Shown here in pieces: positions 39,002-50,600 of a stretch of 64,000 nt of DNA (its first letter is position 1; every line of letters begins with the position of its first letter). The notes below the pieces were generated by a model. The model ran no database searches and was not told where the DNA came from. It worked only from the letters and a program-made list of their open reading frames with translations. Both the position numbers and the translations under genes were made by a program. Source of the DNA: Vibrio ezurae NBRC 102218 (GTDB taxonomy: Bacteria > Pseudomonadota > Gammaproteobacteria > Enterobacterales > Vibrionaceae); NCBI RefSeq assembly GCF_000467185.1, contig NZ_BATM01000045.1:1-64000 (forward strand). The letters are read 5' to 3'.

Positions 39002-40438
39002 ATGACGACAACTCCTATTCAGCCAGCCACTCGTATAGAAGAAGATCTCCTTGGCCAACGTCATGTTCCCGCTGAGGCTTACTACGGCATCCATACTTTA
39101 CGTGCGATCGAAAACTTCAATATTTCTAATGTGACCATTTCTGATGTGCCCGAATTTGTTCGTGGCATGGTCATGACTAAAAAAGCCGCGGCTATCGCCA
39201 ACCGTGAACTGAGTGTGATTCAACCCGAAGTTGCACAATACATTATTAAAGCCTGTGATGAGATTCTAGATACAGGTCGCTGTATGGATCAATTCCCATC
39301 CGATGTTTTTCAAGGAGGCGCAGGCACTTCTGTCAATATGAATGCCAATGAAGTGATCGCCAATTTGGCACTGGAGTTAATGGGCAAAGAAAAAGGTCAA
39401 TACGATATCATCAACCCAAATGATGATGTCAATAAGAGCCAATCGACTAACTGTTCATACCCGACGGGCTTTCGAATTGCGGTGTACAACAGCGTAGTCA
39501 AACTGATCACTTCTATTGAATACCTTAAAGGTGCCTTTGATGCAAAAAGCAGTGAGTTTAACTCCATTTTAAAAATGGGGCGTACTCAGCTACAAGATGC
39601 GGTCCCTATGACGGTAGGGCAAGAATTTAGAGCTTGGTCTGTAACGCTAGCAGAAGAAATTCGCAACCTGCAATATACCGCCAAACTACTGCTCGAAGTC
39701 AACTTAGGGGCAACAGCCATCGGCACCGGTTTAAACGCCGCTGAAGGCTATCAAGAGCTTGCGGTAAAAGCGCTAGCAGAAGTCACCGGCCTTGACTGCG
39801 TACCAGCTGAAGACTTAATTGAAGCCACCTCAGACTGTGGTGCATACGTAATGATGCACGGCGCACTGAAACGCCTAGCGGTTAAATTATCCAAAATTTG
39901 CAATGACTTACGTTTATTGTCATCAGGACCTCGTGCAGGTCTCAATGAAATTAACCTACCAGAACTGCAAGCGGGTTCTTCCATTATGCCAGCCAAAGTG
40001 AATCCCGTAGTTCCAGAAGTCGTCAACCAAGTGTGCTTTAAGGTCTTAGGCAATGACAACACCATCTCGTTTGCCGCAGAAGGCGGACAATTACAACTAA
40101 ACGTGATGGAGCCCGTGATTGCACAAAGCATGTTTGAGTCACTGGATATTCTGAGCAACGCATGTGTGAATTTACGAGATAAATGCATTGAAGGCATCAC
40201 AGTGAACAAAGAAGTATGTGAAAGCCATGTGTTCAACTCTATCGGCATCGTCACCTACCTCAACCCATACATTGGGCACCATGAAGGGGATATTGTCGGT
40301 AAAATTTGTGCTGAAACCGGCCGAAACGTACGCGAAGTGGTATTGGAAAGAGGCTTACTCACAGAAGCTGAGTTAGAAGATATCTTCTCAGTCGAAAACT
40401 TAATGAGCCCTCAATACCGAGCAAAGCGCTTTAGTTAA
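39002..40438 (+). CDS. aspA: Aspartate ammonia-lyase (aspartase)
   Basis: AspA deaminates L-aspartate to fumarate and ammonia, feeding fumarate respiration. I start at ATG 39002 ([19 protein letters not shown]), giving 478 aa, the E. coli length; the frame is open to 38957 but that extension has no counterpart. Motifs: [40 protein letters not shown], and the class signature [16 protein letters not shown] with the catalytic Ser. AAGG lies 10 bases upstream. It is followed by dcuA after a terminator-like hairpin. Confidence 0.97.
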   Translation: MTTTPIQPATRIEEDLLGQRHVPAEAYYGIHTLRAIENFNISNVTISDVPEFVRGMVMTKKAAAIANRELSVIQPEVAQYIIKACDEILDTGRCMDQFPSDVFQGGAGTSVNMNANEVIANLALELMGKEKGQYDIINPNDDVNKSQSTNCSYPTGFRIAVYNSVVKLITSIEYLKGAFDAKSSEFNSILKMGRTQLQDAVPMTVGQEFRAWSVTLAEEIRNLQYTAKLLLEVNLGATAIGTGLNAAEGYQELAVKALAEVTGLDCVPAEDLIEATSDCGAYVMMHGALKRLAVKLSKICNDLRLLSSGPRAGLNEINLPELQAGSSIMPAKVNPVVPEVVNQVCFKVLGNDNTISFAAEGGQLQLNVMEPVIAQSMFESLDILSNACVNLRDKCIEGITVNKEVCESHVFNSIGIVTYLNPYIGHHEGDIVGKICAETGRNVREVVLERGLLTEAELEDIFSVENLMSPQYRAKRFS

Positions 40439-40522
40439 GCTCTACCCTCACTTTAACCACTTAGAAGCGTGTTTTTCCCTTAGGACACGCCTCTAGGTTC
40501 CCATTGTTCAAATAAAACCATT

Positions 40523-40557
40523 TTGAGCTCAATGCTTTGGCTTTGAGCTCTTTTTCT
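40523..40557 (+). terminator. Terminator/attenuator between aspA and dcuA
   Basis: GAGCTCAA (40525-40532) pairs exactly with TTGAGCTC (40543-40550) around a 10-base loop, followed by TTTTTCTT. As dcuA lies 32 bases further with no room for a full promoter, partial readthrough is likely. Confidence 0.75.
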
Positions 40558-40588
40558 TAAACTCAAATTTAATCAAAGGAAAAATATA

Positions 40589-41911
40589 ATGTTAATAGTA
40601 GAACTTCTGGTCGTCCTAGTATTTATATACCTAGGTGCCAGGATTGGCGGTATCGGTATTGGCCTTGCTGGTGGTCTCGGTGTCATCGCCCTTTCTATTG
40701 GGCTCGGCGTACCCACAAGTCAAAGCTATATCCCTATCGATGTTATTTTAATTATCATGTCGGTGATTACGGCAATTGCTGCAATGCAAGTGGCTGGTGG
40801 CATGAACTGGTTAGTGCAGATAGCAGAAGACTTTTTACGTAAAAATCCAGAACGAATTACTTTTTACGCCCCCATTGTAACGTTTTTGATGACTCTTATG
40901 GCCGGAACTGGACACACGGCTTTCTCTACACTTCCTGTTATTGCAGAAGTAGCTAAAGGCCAAGGCATACGCCCTTCTCGACCACTTTCTATTGCCGTTG
41001 TCGCCTCTCAAATTGCTATTACTGCTTCTCCTATTTCAGCGGCAGTTGTCGCTTTTGCTGTGATGCTAGAACCGCATGGTGTGGGCTACCTCACTTTGCT
41101 GGCCATCTGCATTCCGACAACCTTCATTGCCTGTATGGTAGGAGCTTTCGTCGCGAACTTTATGGGGTGCCCGCTTAAAGATGACCCTGTATACCAAGAA
41201 CGCCTTGAGCAAGGACTGATCAAGCTCAATACCGACCACTCTAGCCACGGCACAACGCGCGAAATCCCAGCCACTGCCAAACGTGCAACGTATATTTTCC
41301 TCGGTGCGATTGCATTAGTGGTTTCCTATGCCGCAGCAATTTCAAGCTCTGTCGGCCTAATTGAAAACCCAAGCATTGGTCGCAACGAAGCGATTATGGC
41401 TGTCATGCTAGGCGCAGCCGCTGTCATCGTTCTCACCACTAAGATTGATGCTGCGTTGATCCCATCAGCCGCTACCTTCCGCTCAGGTATGACCGCATGT
41501 GTGTGTGTATTAGGTGTCGCTTGGTTAGGTTCAACCTTCGTCAACGCCCATGTTGATGACATCAAAGAGTTTTCTAGTTCACTGTTGACTGACTACCCTT
41601 GGATGTTGGCATTGGTGTTATTTTTTGCTTCCATGTTGTTGTATTCACAAGGTGCAACGACAGTAGCCCTAATGCCAGCAGCACTGGCTATTGGTGTCGC
41701 GCCATTAACGGCCGTGGCTTCTTTTGCTGCGGTTAGTGCACTGTTTGTATTGCCGACTTACCCAACACTTTTGGCGGCAGTCGAAATGGATGATACGGGC
41801 TCAACGCGAATCGGAAAGTACGTATTTAACCACCCTTTCTTTATCCCAGGTGTGGCCACTATCGCGACGTCTGTAACACTAGGCTTTCTGTTTGGTAGCT
41901 TCTTTATCTAA
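40589..41911 (+). CDS. dcuA: Anaerobic C4-dicarboxylate transporter DcuA
   Basis: Dcu carriers exchange fumarate, aspartate and succinate during anaerobic growth. The 440-aa protein has about ten to twelve hydrophobic helices. DcuA/B-typical sequence includes IGGIGIGLAGGLGV near the start, MQVAGGMNWLVQIAE, LMAGTGHTAFSTLPVIAEVA and IRPSRPLSIAVVASQ. Placement right after aspA favours DcuA over DcuB: aspartate in, aspartase, fumarate, then FrdABCD and succinate out. Ribosome-binding site AAAGGA precedes ATG. Confidence 0.93.
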   Translation: MLIVELLVVLVFIYLGARIGGIGIGLAGGLGVIALSIGLGVPTSQSYIPIDVILIIMSVITAIAAMQVAGGMNWLVQIAEDFLRKNPERITFYAPIVTFLMTLMAGTGHTAFSTLPVIAEVAKGQGIRPSRPLSIAVVASQIAITASPISAAVVAFAVMLEPHGVGYLTLLAICIPTTFIACMVGAFVANFMGCPLKDDPVYQERLEQGLIKLNTDHSSHGTTREIPATAKRATYIFLGAIALVVSYAAAISSSVGLIENPSIGRNEAIMAVMLGAAAVIVLTTKIDAALIPSAATFRSGMTACVCVLGVAWLGSTFVNAHVDDIKEFSSSLLTDYPWMLALVLFFASMLLYSQGATTVALMPAALAIGVAPLTAVASFAAVSALFVLPTYPTLLAAVEMDDTGSTRIGKYVFNHPFFIPGVATIATSVTLGFLFGSFFI

Positions 41912-41940
41912 ACGCGAATAACCATACCAAGTAACCCTTC

Positions 41941-41968
41941 AAAGGGGGCTTCACATGCCCCCTTTTTT
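41941..41968 (+). terminator. Rho-independent terminator after dcuA
   Basis: GGGGGC and GCCCCC pair around a seven-base loop, with AAA on the left and six T residues after. Confidence 0.9.
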
Positions 41969-42110
41969 GCCTTCGAAATACGCCTAACGTTATAAAACCC
42001 TGCCAAACAACGCAGAAAATCAACAAGCTAATGATAGTCGGTAGGCGAATGAAACTTAATTCGCTACTATCGGGTCTACTCATTATCTGATACCAAATTG
42101 ATACCATACT

Positions 42111-43910
42111 ATGCGCGCCGTTTTTCTCTCTCTTTTGCTACTGTGTTTCTCGCAGACCACGCTAGCCGCTTTCAACAGCGAATCTGGTCCTGCGGCTGAA
42201 AACAACTTTGAACAAGCAAGCTTTGGACAACCGAGCTTTGTGCGTGTTGATCAAGCCTTCCCATTTGATTTTGTCCAGCAGGGCAATCACGTTCAACTCA
42301 ATTGGCAAGTTCGAGATGGTTACTATCTTTATCAATCTCGCTTTAATGTCAGCGCAGAAAATGCCACATTAGGTGAGGTAGCATTGCGTGATGGCACGCC
42401 TTATAAAGATGAGTTTTTTGGTCTAGTCAATATCTACACGGAACCTGTGACCATTACTGTTCCCATCACAGAACAAGGTGAGCACTCGCAACTTATCGTA
42501 CAATATCAAGGCTGTGCCAAAGCAGGCTTTTGCTACCCGCCAGAAACTAAAGTCATCGACCTTCAACCTATCGATAACATTACACAACTGAACTCAGCAC
42601 AGCCTACGGCAAACACCACTTCGCCCGCGACGACTCAAGGCTCACTCCCTAAAAGTGAAAGTGATATGGCGGCGATGCTCGGTGATTCCATCTGGACACC
42701 GCTTATCTTCTTAGTGCTCGGCATTGGCTTGGCATTTACGCCATGTGTACTGCCGATGTATCCAATTTTAACCAGTATCGTATTAGGCAACGGCAAACTG
42801 TCTCCTGCTAGAGCGCTGTCACTGTCTTTCATTTACGTACAAGGGATGGCACTGACTTACACCTTGCTCGGGCTTGTTGTCGCCTCGGCAGGCATGCAGT
42901 TTCAGGCGGCGTTGCAACACCCTGCGGTATTGATCACCATTAGCGTGCTGTTTGTATTGCTGTCGTTATCTATGTTCGGCTTATACAACCTGCAATTGCC
43001 AAGTAGCCTGCAAACCAAACTCAACGAAATCAGTAATAAACAAACCGGCGGACGTTGGTTGGGCGCATTTGCAATGGGCGTAATATCCGGTTTAGTGTGC
43101 TCACCTTGCACCACTGCCCCGCTTTCTGGCGCGCTATTGTATGTGGCACAAACAGGCGATTTATTCACCGGAGCCGTCACCTTGTATGCGCTGGCATTAG
43201 GTATGGGCATACCTCTGATTGGCCTGGCTGTATTTGGCAATCGCTTCTTGCCAAAAGCGGGCTTGTGGATGGATAAAGTTAAAGTGCTATTTGGCTTTGT
43301 GCTATTGGCCGCACCGCTGTTTTTCTTAGAGCGCATCTTAACTGAGCAATGGATCACAGCACTTTGGTCTATTTTAGGTATTAGCTTCTTTGCTTGGCTG
43401 TATCATTCTAAAAATCATCTGCCGTTTGGCAGTTGGAAGCAAAGTCTAATCGGTGTTATTGCTGTACTTGGCTTAGTCGGCTCAGCACAACCGGTCTGGA
43501 ACAAACTGCTAGGGCTAGATAGCCAAGTCGAAGCGCCACAATCGCAAATTGAGTTTATTCGCGTCACCACAGTTCAAGACCTGCAACAAGAGTTAGCCAA
43601 AGCGAAACTGGCAGGTAAACCCGTACTATTCGACTTCTACGCCGATTGGTGCGTGGCTTGTAAAGAGTTTGAGAAATACACTTTCCATGAGGCGAATGTG
43701 GAACAAAAGCTCAGCGGATTTGTACTGCTGCAAGCGGATGTCACCAAAAATCAGCCGCAAGACATCGAGCTATTAAAACATATGCGCGTGTTAGGTCTGC
43801 CGACTATCGAGTTTTGGGATGCGCAAGGTCAGCACCTACCAGCCGCTAGATTGACCGGTTTTGTTAAGGCCGAACCTTTCCTAAGTCATCTACAACGTTT
43901 TAATCTATAA
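42111..43910 (+). CDS. dsbD: Thiol:disulfide interchange protein DsbD
   Basis: DsbD carries reducing power from cytoplasmic thioredoxin to periplasmic DsbC, DsbG and CcmG. The 599-aa protein has a signal peptide ([19 protein letters not shown]), an N-terminal alpha domain with the Cys pair CAKAGFC (about 130-140), a multi-helix beta domain with [10 protein letters not shown] and [11 protein letters not shown], and a C-terminal thioredoxin gamma domain with [10 protein letters not shown]. All six redox cysteines are therefore present. It lies in the aspA-dcuA-dsbD order; no cutA is seen between them, unlike in E. coli. Confidence 0.97.
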   Translation: MRAVFLSLLLLCFSQTTLAAFNSESGPAAENNFEQASFGQPSFVRVDQAFPFDFVQQGNHVQLNWQVRDGYYLYQSRFNVSAENATLGEVALRDGTPYKDEFFGLVNIYTEPVTITVPITEQGEHSQLIVQYQGCAKAGFCYPPETKVIDLQPIDNITQLNSAQPTANTTSPATTQGSLPKSESDMAAMLGDSIWTPLIFLVLGIGLAFTPCVLPMYPILTSIVLGNGKLSPARALSLSFIYVQGMALTYTLLGLVVASAGMQFQAALQHPAVLITISVLFVLLSLSMFGLYNLQLPSSLQTKLNEISNKQTGGRWLGAFAMGVISGLVCSPCTTAPLSGALLYVAQTGDLFTGAVTLYALALGMGIPLIGLAVFGNRFLPKAGLWMDKVKVLFGFVLLAAPLFFLERILTEQWITALWSILGISFFAWLYHSKNHLPFGSWKQSLIGVIAVLGLVGSAQPVWNKLLGLDSQVEAPQSQIEFIRVTTVQDLQQELAKAKLAGKPVLFDFYADWCVACKEFEKYTFHEANVEQKLSGFVLLQADVTKNQPQDIELLKHMRVLGLPTIEFWDAQGQHLPAARLTGFVKAEPFLSHLQRFNL

Positions 43911-43949
43911 ATGCTTTAATCTATAAGCAGATTAGCCACTCAAAAAGCG

Positions 43950-43981
43950 ACGCCCACTGACTCATTAAGTGGGCGTTGTTA
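43950..43981 (+). terminator. Hairpin after dsbD
   Basis: ACGCCCACT pairs with AGTGGGCGT around a nine-base loop. The T-tract after it is poor, so it may be an inefficient terminator. Confidence 0.5.
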
Positions 43982-44083
43982 CTTCTAGCGCAAATAAATA
44001 TAGAGCTGAGCCAGAGTTTTAGTGACCGATTCTTGTTCATCAATATAAAACTATCAATAATCACTAAGACTCCCATTTTATAC

Positions 44084-44734
44084 ATGAGTACAAGTGATAT
44101 GGATGCCACTTACACGATTGTGATTGCTGACGATCACCCCCTCTTCCGAAATGCATTATTTCAGTCGGTACACATGGCTATTAGTGGCGCAAACCTACTG
44201 GAAGCGGACTCTCTGAATAGCCTGCTCGATTTACTGCGTAAACAAGACGATGTGGATCTGATTCTGTTAGACCTAAAAATGCCAGGGGCGAATGGCATGT
44301 CTGGTTTAATGCAATTGCGCAGTGAATTTCCAGACATCGCGGTGGTGGTGATCTCCGCCAGTGAAGAACCGTCAGTGGTGAGCCAAGTAAAAAGCCACGG
44401 CGCCTTTGGTTTTATTCCCAAGTCTACCGATATGCGTAGCCTGATCAGTGCTCTCAACCAAGTATTAAATGGCGACCAATTTTTCCCGGCGGAATTAGCC
44501 AAACAAGCAGAACGCTATAGCGACATTACCGATAAGCTGGCATCACTCACCCCACAACAATATAAAGTATTGGCAATGCTTGCTGACGGTCTGCTCAATA
44601 AACAAATTGCCTACGAACTGGATGTATCCGTTGCCACAATCAAAGCCCACATGACGGCTATTTTCCGCAAACTAGGGGTCACTAACCGCACTCAAGCAGT
44701 AATCTTATTACAGCAATCTGATATTGAATCCTAA
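44084..44734 (+). CDS. crbR: LuxR/NarL-type response regulator, CrbR-like
   Basis: A 216-aa response regulator with receiver (ADDHPLF, phospho-acceptor Asp63 in LILLDLKMPG) and a C-terminal helix-turn-helix of the FixJ/NarL class (LNKQIAYELDVSVATIKAHM). In Vibrio cholerae CrbR, phosphorylated by CrbS, turns on acs and acetate uptake. Here it lies 3 kb from a crbS-like kinase and is followed by the symporter genes, supporting the same role. I start at ATG 44084 (MSTSDMDATYTIVIADD); the frame extends upstream to 43976 without support. The symbol is by homology and context. Confidence 0.82.
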   Translation: MSTSDMDATYTIVIADDHPLFRNALFQSVHMAISGANLLEADSLNSLLDLLRKQDDVDLILLDLKMPGANGMSGLMQLRSEFPDIAVVVISASEEPSVVSQVKSHGAFGFIPKSTDMRSLISALNQVLNGDQFFPAELAKQAERYSDITDKLASLTPQQYKVLAMLADGLLNKQIAYELDVSVATIKAHMTAIFRKLGVTNRTQAVILLQQSDIES

Positions 44735-44975
44735 GCTGCTTCTATCCCTTTGATTAGGAGATAAATCCGTTTCCTGATCTCTGCCCTTATTAGACCTTTG
44801 GCTAATATCCAGCAAATCCCAGTTCACACTTTGCTAGCACACCACAATAAACCACTGATTTTAATGTGTTTTCCATCTCACTCACTCAAGACCAAAGTTC
44901 AAATGAGTTATTAACCTCCCACTGCTATCGTATGTTTGAAACATTTTATTAACAAACGAACGTAAGGAGACGGTA

Positions 44976-45239
44976 ATGGCGTTTGAAAATGAAGAACGAG
45001 CCAAAGCCTACTGGAGCAAGAATGTTCGACTCATGATCAGCCTAATGGTGATCTGGTTTGTTGTGTCATTTGGCTGCGGTATTTTATTTGTAGACGAACT
45101 CAATCAATTCCAACTTGGTGGTTACAAACTCGGATTCTGGTTTGCACAGCAAGGTTCCATCTACTGTTTCTTGGGCATTATTTTCTACTATGCGTGGAAA
45201 ATGCGTCGAATTGACCGCGAATTTAACGTAGAAGAATAG
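44976..45239 (+). CDS. DUF4212 small subunit of sodium:solute symporter
   Basis: An 87-aa membrane protein with two hydrophobic helices (about 22-45 and 57-77). YWSKNVRLMISLMVIWFVVS and GFWFAQQGSIYCFLGIIFYY are typical of DUF4212 (small partner of VC_2705-type symporters). It ends 12 bp before the large subunit, which has its own GGGAGC ribosome-binding site. It is probably co-translated to form the transporter. It starts 241 bp after the response regulator, long enough for a regulated promoter. Confidence 0.9.
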   Translation: MAFENEERAKAYWSKNVRLMISLMVIWFVVSFGCGILFVDELNQFQLGGYKLGFWFAQQGSIYCFLGIIFYYAWKMRRIDREFNVEE

Positions 45240-45251
45240 GGAGCAATAAAG

Positions 45252-46979
45252 ATGGATCTTAAGACAATTACCTACCTAGTGGTCGGGGCAACTTTCTTGC
45301 TCTACATAGGTATCGCAATATGGGCTCGCGCAGGTACCACTAAAGAGTTCTATGTAGCCGGAGGTGGCGTACACCCGATTGCCAATGGTATGGCAACTGC
45401 TGCCGACTGGATGTCAGCGGCTTCGTTTATCTCAATGGCAGGTCTGATTGCCTTTATGGGTTATGGCGGCTCGGTATTCCTGATGGGTTGGACCGGCGGT
45501 TATGTACTGCTAGCACTACTGCTCGCACCTTACTTACGTAAGTTTGGTAAGTTTACCGTTCCAGAATTTGTTGGCGAACGCTTCTACTCTAAAACAGCGC
45601 GAGTGGTGGCGGTTGCCTGTCTTATCATTGCCTCGGTTACTTATGTAATCGGTCAGATGAAAGGCGTTGGCGTCGCATTTGGGCGTTTCCTAGAGGTGGA
45701 TTACTCAACCGGGCTTGGCATAGGTATGTGTATCGTATTCATCTACGCCGTTATGGGTGGTATGAAAGGTATTACTTACACCCAGATCGCTCAATACTGC
45801 GTCCTCATTCTTGCATACACTATTCCAGCAGTATTTATCTCACTTCAACTGACAGGTCACGCCCTTCCGCAAATTGGCTTAGGGAGCACCATGACCGGAA
45901 CCGATGTCTATCTACTGGATAGGCTTGACCAAGTGGTGACCGAACTCGGCTTTAGTGAATACACGACCCATGTGCGGGGAGATACGCTCAATATGTTCGT
46001 GTACACCATGTCACTGATGATCGGTACCGCAGGTCTGCCACACGTAATTATTCGTTTCTTCACTGTACCTAAAGTACGTGATGCTCGAACCTCAGCAGGT
46101 TGGGCACTGGTCTTTATTGCGATCCTTTACACTACAGCACCTGCTGTTGCAGCGATGGCTCGCTTGAATCTAATGGACACAGTGAACCCGGCATCAGGGC
46201 AACACTTGGTGTATGACGAACGTCCAGCATGGTTTAAAAACTGGGAAACAACAGGCTTACTCGGGTTTGATGATAAGAACGCTGATGGACAGATTCAGTA
46301 CACTTCGAGTGCAGAAACTAATGAGCTGAAAGTAGATAGAGACATCATGGTATTGGCGAACCCTGAGATCGCTAAACTACCAAACTGGGTAATTGCCTTA
46401 GTGGCAGCGGGTGGACTAGCGGCGGCACTTTCTACCGCAGCGGGGTTACTACTGGCCATCTCCTCCGCCATATCCCATGACTTAATCAAAGGGGTCATAA
46501 ACCCCAATATATCGGAGAAAAAAGAGTTACTTTCCAGTCGGATAGCCATGGCAGTGGCAATTGGGGTCGCGGGGTATCTGGGACTCAACCCACCGGGCTT
46601 TGCTGCGGGGACGGTGGCACTCGCCTTTGGTCTCGCCGCCTCCTCCATCTTCCCGGCCTTGATGATGGGTATCTTTAGTAAAGGCATCAACAAAGAAGGC
46701 GCGATTGCAGGGATGATTGCAGGTATCAGTATCACCTTGTTCTATGTATTCCAACACAAAGGCATCTTGTTTGTCGCGGATTGGACTTACTTGCAAAGTT
46801 GGGGAAGCAACTGGTTCCTAGGTATTGAACCTAATGCGTTTGGTGCGATTGGTGCGCTGTTTAACTTTATCGTGGCATTTGCTGTGTCTAAAGTCACCGC
46901 TGAAACGCCGCAAGAAGTTAAAGATCTTGTTGAGCATGTACGCGTACCAGCAGGCGCTGGCTCCGCTCAAGACCATTAA
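45252..46979 (+). CDS. Sodium:solute symporter large subunit (acetate/ActP-like)
   Basis: A 575-aa SLC5-family symporter of the VC_2705-like subfamily that pairs with DUF4212. It is probably an Na+-coupled importer of acetate or a similar short carboxylate, as suggested by the neighbouring acs and CrbSR-like genes; this is inference. Typical SSS motifs are FYVAGGGVHPIANGMATAAD, GYVLLALLLAPYLRKFGK and ALSTAAGLLLAISSAISHDL. Between later helices is a long polar loop with a DDKNADGQI stretch resembling an EF-hand loop. It has about 13 or more hydrophobic segments. Confidence 0.85.
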   Translation: MDLKTITYLVVGATFLLYIGIAIWARAGTTKEFYVAGGGVHPIANGMATAADWMSAASFISMAGLIAFMGYGGSVFLMGWTGGYVLLALLLAPYLRKFGKFTVPEFVGERFYSKTARVVAVACLIIASVTYVIGQMKGVGVAFGRFLEVDYSTGLGIGMCIVFIYAVMGGMKGITYTQIAQYCVLILAYTIPAVFISLQLTGHALPQIGLGSTMTGTDVYLLDRLDQVVTELGFSEYTTHVRGDTLNMFVYTMSLMIGTAGLPHVIIRFFTVPKVRDARTSAGWALVFIAILYTTAPAVAAMARLNLMDTVNPASGQHLVYDERPAWFKNWETTGLLGFDDKNADGQIQYTSSAETNELKVDRDIMVLANPEIAKLPNWVIALVAAGGLAAALSTAAGLLLAISSAISHDLIKGVINPNISEKKELLSSRIAMAVAIGVAGYLGLNPPGFAAGTVALAFGLAASSIFPALMMGIFSKGINKEGAIAGMIAGISITLFYVFQHKGILFVADWTYLQSWGSNWFLGIEPNAFGAIGALFNFIVAFAVSKVTAETPQEVKDLVEHVRVPAGAGSAQDH

Positions 46980-47003
46980 TAGATTCTATCCAATCTAGTC
47001 CAC

Positions 47004-47027
47004 AAAAGCCCCTTAGGGGGCTTTTTT
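47004..47027 (+). terminator. Rho-independent terminator after the symporter genes
   Basis: AAAGCCCC and GGGGGCTTT form a tight hairpin around TTA, followed by six T residues. Confidence 0.9.
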
Positions 47028-47120
47028 AATAGCATAAGTCGAGTATGGTAAGAAGATGGATATGCAATGCTGTCCCTATACTTTATACCAACTCTTTTAC
47101 ATTGACGCTAGGATGCAAAA

Positions 47121-47603
47121 ATGTTCAAAAACAAACACTTTATCGTTGCTTTAATAGTTGCACCCATCTTGGCTGTAATTACCTATTTTGGCATCGATAT
47201 GGCCGTCAGTGAGAAACCTCACGCCGCCAAACAAGGCGAAAGCTACAAGCTCATCAGCAAATCAAATTGCCGTTACACCAGTGGTCTATGTGACTTTGAA
47301 AACGGTGAATTCAAGATTCAATTTCGCTCAGAAAAGCTCACTGAAAATACCTTAGATCTCACTCTAAAAGCGAAATTCCCTCTGCAAGGCATCAAAGTCT
47401 CACTGGATGAAAACGGCAATACTAAGCCAGTAAACATGACCGCTACCAGTGCAGATAAACGCAACTGGGCTGTCTCATTACCGGCAAGTGATCTCGACAC
47501 TAAACAGTTGCGCGTGGTCGCTCAAGCCGACAACACCTATTACTTTGGCGAAACCGACACCACCTTCGTGGTTTATGAGACGCTGTTTACCGAAGACAAA
47601 TAA
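47121..47603 (+). CDS. Conserved hypothetical membrane-anchored periplasmic protein
   Basis: A 160-aa protein with an N-terminal hydrophobic helix (HFIVALIVAPILAVITYFGI, about 6-25) that is either an uncleaved anchor or a signal. The rest is a soluble beta-rich domain with a Cys pair in SNCRYTSGLCDFENG that may be disulfide-bonded. It ends ETDTTFVVYETLFTEDK. I do not recognise a family. Its last 31 bases overlap the 3' end of the opposite-strand crbS-like gene, so the two messages can pair. It has its own terminator-isolated transcript and a clean ribosome-binding site (TAGGATGCAAAA). Confidence 0.75.
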   Translation: MFKNKHFIVALIVAPILAVITYFGIDMAVSEKPHAAKQGESYKLISKSNCRYTSGLCDFENGEFKIQFRSEKLTENTLDLTLKAKFPLQGIKVSLDENGNTKPVNMTATSADKRNWAVSLPASDLDTKQLRVVAQADNTYYFGETDTTFVVYETLFTEDK

Positions 47604-50600
47604 CGCTCAGCGTTATTCAAAAGGGTTCGAAGTTTTAATGGCTTGACTGGTTTTGCCAGAAAATCAAAGCCTTCGTTTTTTACTTGTTCAATAATATCAG
47701 GGGTGCGATCAGCACTGATGATCACCCCATGAAAACTGCCGCCTAATAGCTGGCGAAAACGTTGCAGTACTTGTAATCCTGTCTTGCCATCTTCTAATCG
47801 ATAATCTGACAAAATCACATCAGGTTGCCAATCATGCTCCAATCTAAGCAAACTCAACTGCAAATCAGTGGCTAACCTGACATCACAGCCCCAACGCTGT
47901 AATAGGTTTTCCATGCCTTCCAATATCGAGGTTTCATCATCAACACATAACACGCGCAAACCACTCAATGGGGTCACTATTGGCGCAACAGGTGTGGATG
48001 AAGGCGTGGATAACAGCGCTTTTTCTGCTAGAGGGACGGTCACCGAAAAGACACTTCCTTTGCTCGGCCAAGAGCGCAATGAAATGCGATGTCCTAATAA
48101 CTGCGCAATTCCTTTAGATATGGCAAGCCCTAAGCCCAAGCCTTTGTCTGAGCGAATTTGATTGGTGCGAGTAAACTCTTCAAATATCAGTTGCTGTTTG
48201 TCTTCTTCAACCCCAACGCCGTTGTCCCACACCTGAATAGAAAGAGAGTCACCTTCTCGTCGCACGCCCAATAACACTTTGCCTTGCGGACTATAACGAA
48301 AGGCATTGGTTAAGAAGTTTTGTAACACTCGACGCAGTAACTTAGGGTCGGACTCAACAAATTGTTGGGTAGGAATGGTTCTAAAATTGATGCCTTGCTG
48401 TTCTGCAATCACGCCAAATTCAGCGTCCAGATTTAATAGCATTTCGCTCAAAGCAAAAGCCTGCACTTTGGTGGGTAACTTACCAGACTCTAAGCGTGAG
48501 ATATCCAATAAATCACTGATCAGCTCTTCCGCCGCTTCCATGGCACTTTCAATATGCCGAGCCACGCGCTGAGTTTCATCATCTTTGGCTATTTCTGATA
48601 ATGAGGAGGTAAACAGTCGCGCCGCATTTAACGGTTGCATCAAGTCATGGCTCACCGCCGCCAAAAAGCGAGATTTAGATTGTGACTCTTGCTCAGAGCG
48701 TTGCGTGGCAATCGTCAACTGACGGTTTAATTGCTCTAGCTCATAGGTTCGCTCTTGCACTCTTTCCTCAAGAGTCACATTTGCATCTTTTAACGCCTGC
48801 TCCGCCTGACGATACACAGTAATATCACTAAAGCTCATCGCAAAACCGCCACTAGGCATCGGGTTGCCTTGCACTTCAATCACTCGCCCATCGGCTCTTT
48901 GACGAGAAGAGGTATGGTGACTGCCGCGCTGTAAATGCTCGATTCGGCGCTGTACATGAACCTCGGGATCACCGGGGCCACAAAGCCCTTGTTCAGCATT
49001 GTGACGAATAATATCGGCAATCGGTCTACCCACCTGAATCAAGCCCACCGGAAAATCAAACAGCTCAATGTAACGCTGATTCCAAGCCACCAGCCTAAGC
49101 TGTTTATCTACTACCGCAATACCTTGTTCTATGTGTTCAATCGCCCCTTGCAATAAGCTACGGCTAAAATCGTACAGCTCGGAGGCTTCATCCACTATGG
49201 TAGCCACTTCTTCCAACTGCATGTTCTTACCCTGCAAGGCAGAAGTAAGCACTAACTTTGCCGAAGAGGCACCAAATACGCCCGCCAATACTCGCTCGGT
49301 ATGTCTTATCAGGGTTGAAGGTGCGTATTGATTTGGCATCAGCACCTGTTCTTGCTGACTCCAAAACTGGTTAAAGGCACTGCGCACTCTTTGCCTGCCA
49401 ACAAACTTGGATGCCACCAGCTCAAGCTCTGCCACTGTGACTCGGCTTTGGTAAAGGCTAGTATTATCCGATTCAGGAAGTGGCGAGCCGACAAAAGCCG
49501 CCGATTGTAAGCGCTCACTAATGTTTGAACGGGTTAATATCGAGACCAGTACATAACAGGCGCTATTGGCGCTAATGCTGAGCAACATGCCCCAATCGGA
49601 GTTTTTGATCTGCAAATCTGCCAATAACTCTGGCGGGGAAATAATCCAAATTAGGATATTAGTTTGTGCATCTCCGGCCAAAATACCGGTTTGGCTCATC
49701 AGCGTTACTAGCCACAATACAAAGCCCACCACTAAACCCACATACACGCCATTGCGATTACCGTGTCGCCAATACATACCCCCGAGTAATGCTGGGGCAA
49801 ATTGAGTTACGGCGGCAAAAGAGAGAAAGCCAATCGCCGACAAACTGCCAATGCTATCGAGCACCTGATAAAAGAACCACGCCCCAACAATCAGTAGCAC
49901 AATCAAGATGCGGCGAATCACTAAGAGACGCCCAGAGAAATGACGGAAGTTATGTTGCGACAGTTTCATTCTGCGCAATAGCAGTGGCATAACTAAATCA
50001 TTGGACACCATGATTGCTAACGCAATAGTCGAGACAATCACCATGCCACTGGCCGCCGATACGCCACCAATAAACGCCAGTAACGCTACCCCATCCGCGC
50101 CCATGGCAAGGGGAAGACTAATCACATAACTATCGGCTGAACTGCCCGGCAATAAACTGGAACCGACCCACGCAATCGGCAATACAAACAAACCCATCAA
50201 ACCTAAATAAGCCGGAAATACGCGGCGCGCGGTGTGTAAATCGTGCGCTCTTTCGTTTTCTACCACCATGGTATGAAACTGCCTAGGCAAACAAAAAATT
50301 GCCATCATGGTCAGTAAGGTGTGAATCAATAAGGTAGGAATATTGGGGGCGGCGTAGGTTTGCTTTGCCACCTCCCACAATTGAATGTCTGTGCGTTGCA
50401 GTACCACCAGCACCACAAACAAACCGACAAACAAAAAAGCCACTAGTTTGACGATAGACTCAAACGCAATCGCCATCATCATGCCGCGGTGATGCTCAGT
50501 ATTATCAATATGGCGCGTACCAAACAAGGCAGTAAACGCGGCTAATGCAATCACCATCAACCAAGAAACATGATATTTATCTGCGCCCGCTTCACCCAAT

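Noticed and set aside
39751..40254. 167-aa minus-strand frame within aspA
   Set aside because: Shadow of the strongly conserved aspartase reading frame; no independent support.
44735..44975. Copy of the acs inverted repeat upstream of the symporter genes
   Set aside because: Searched by eye; only an unrelated GAGAT/ATCTC pair was found.
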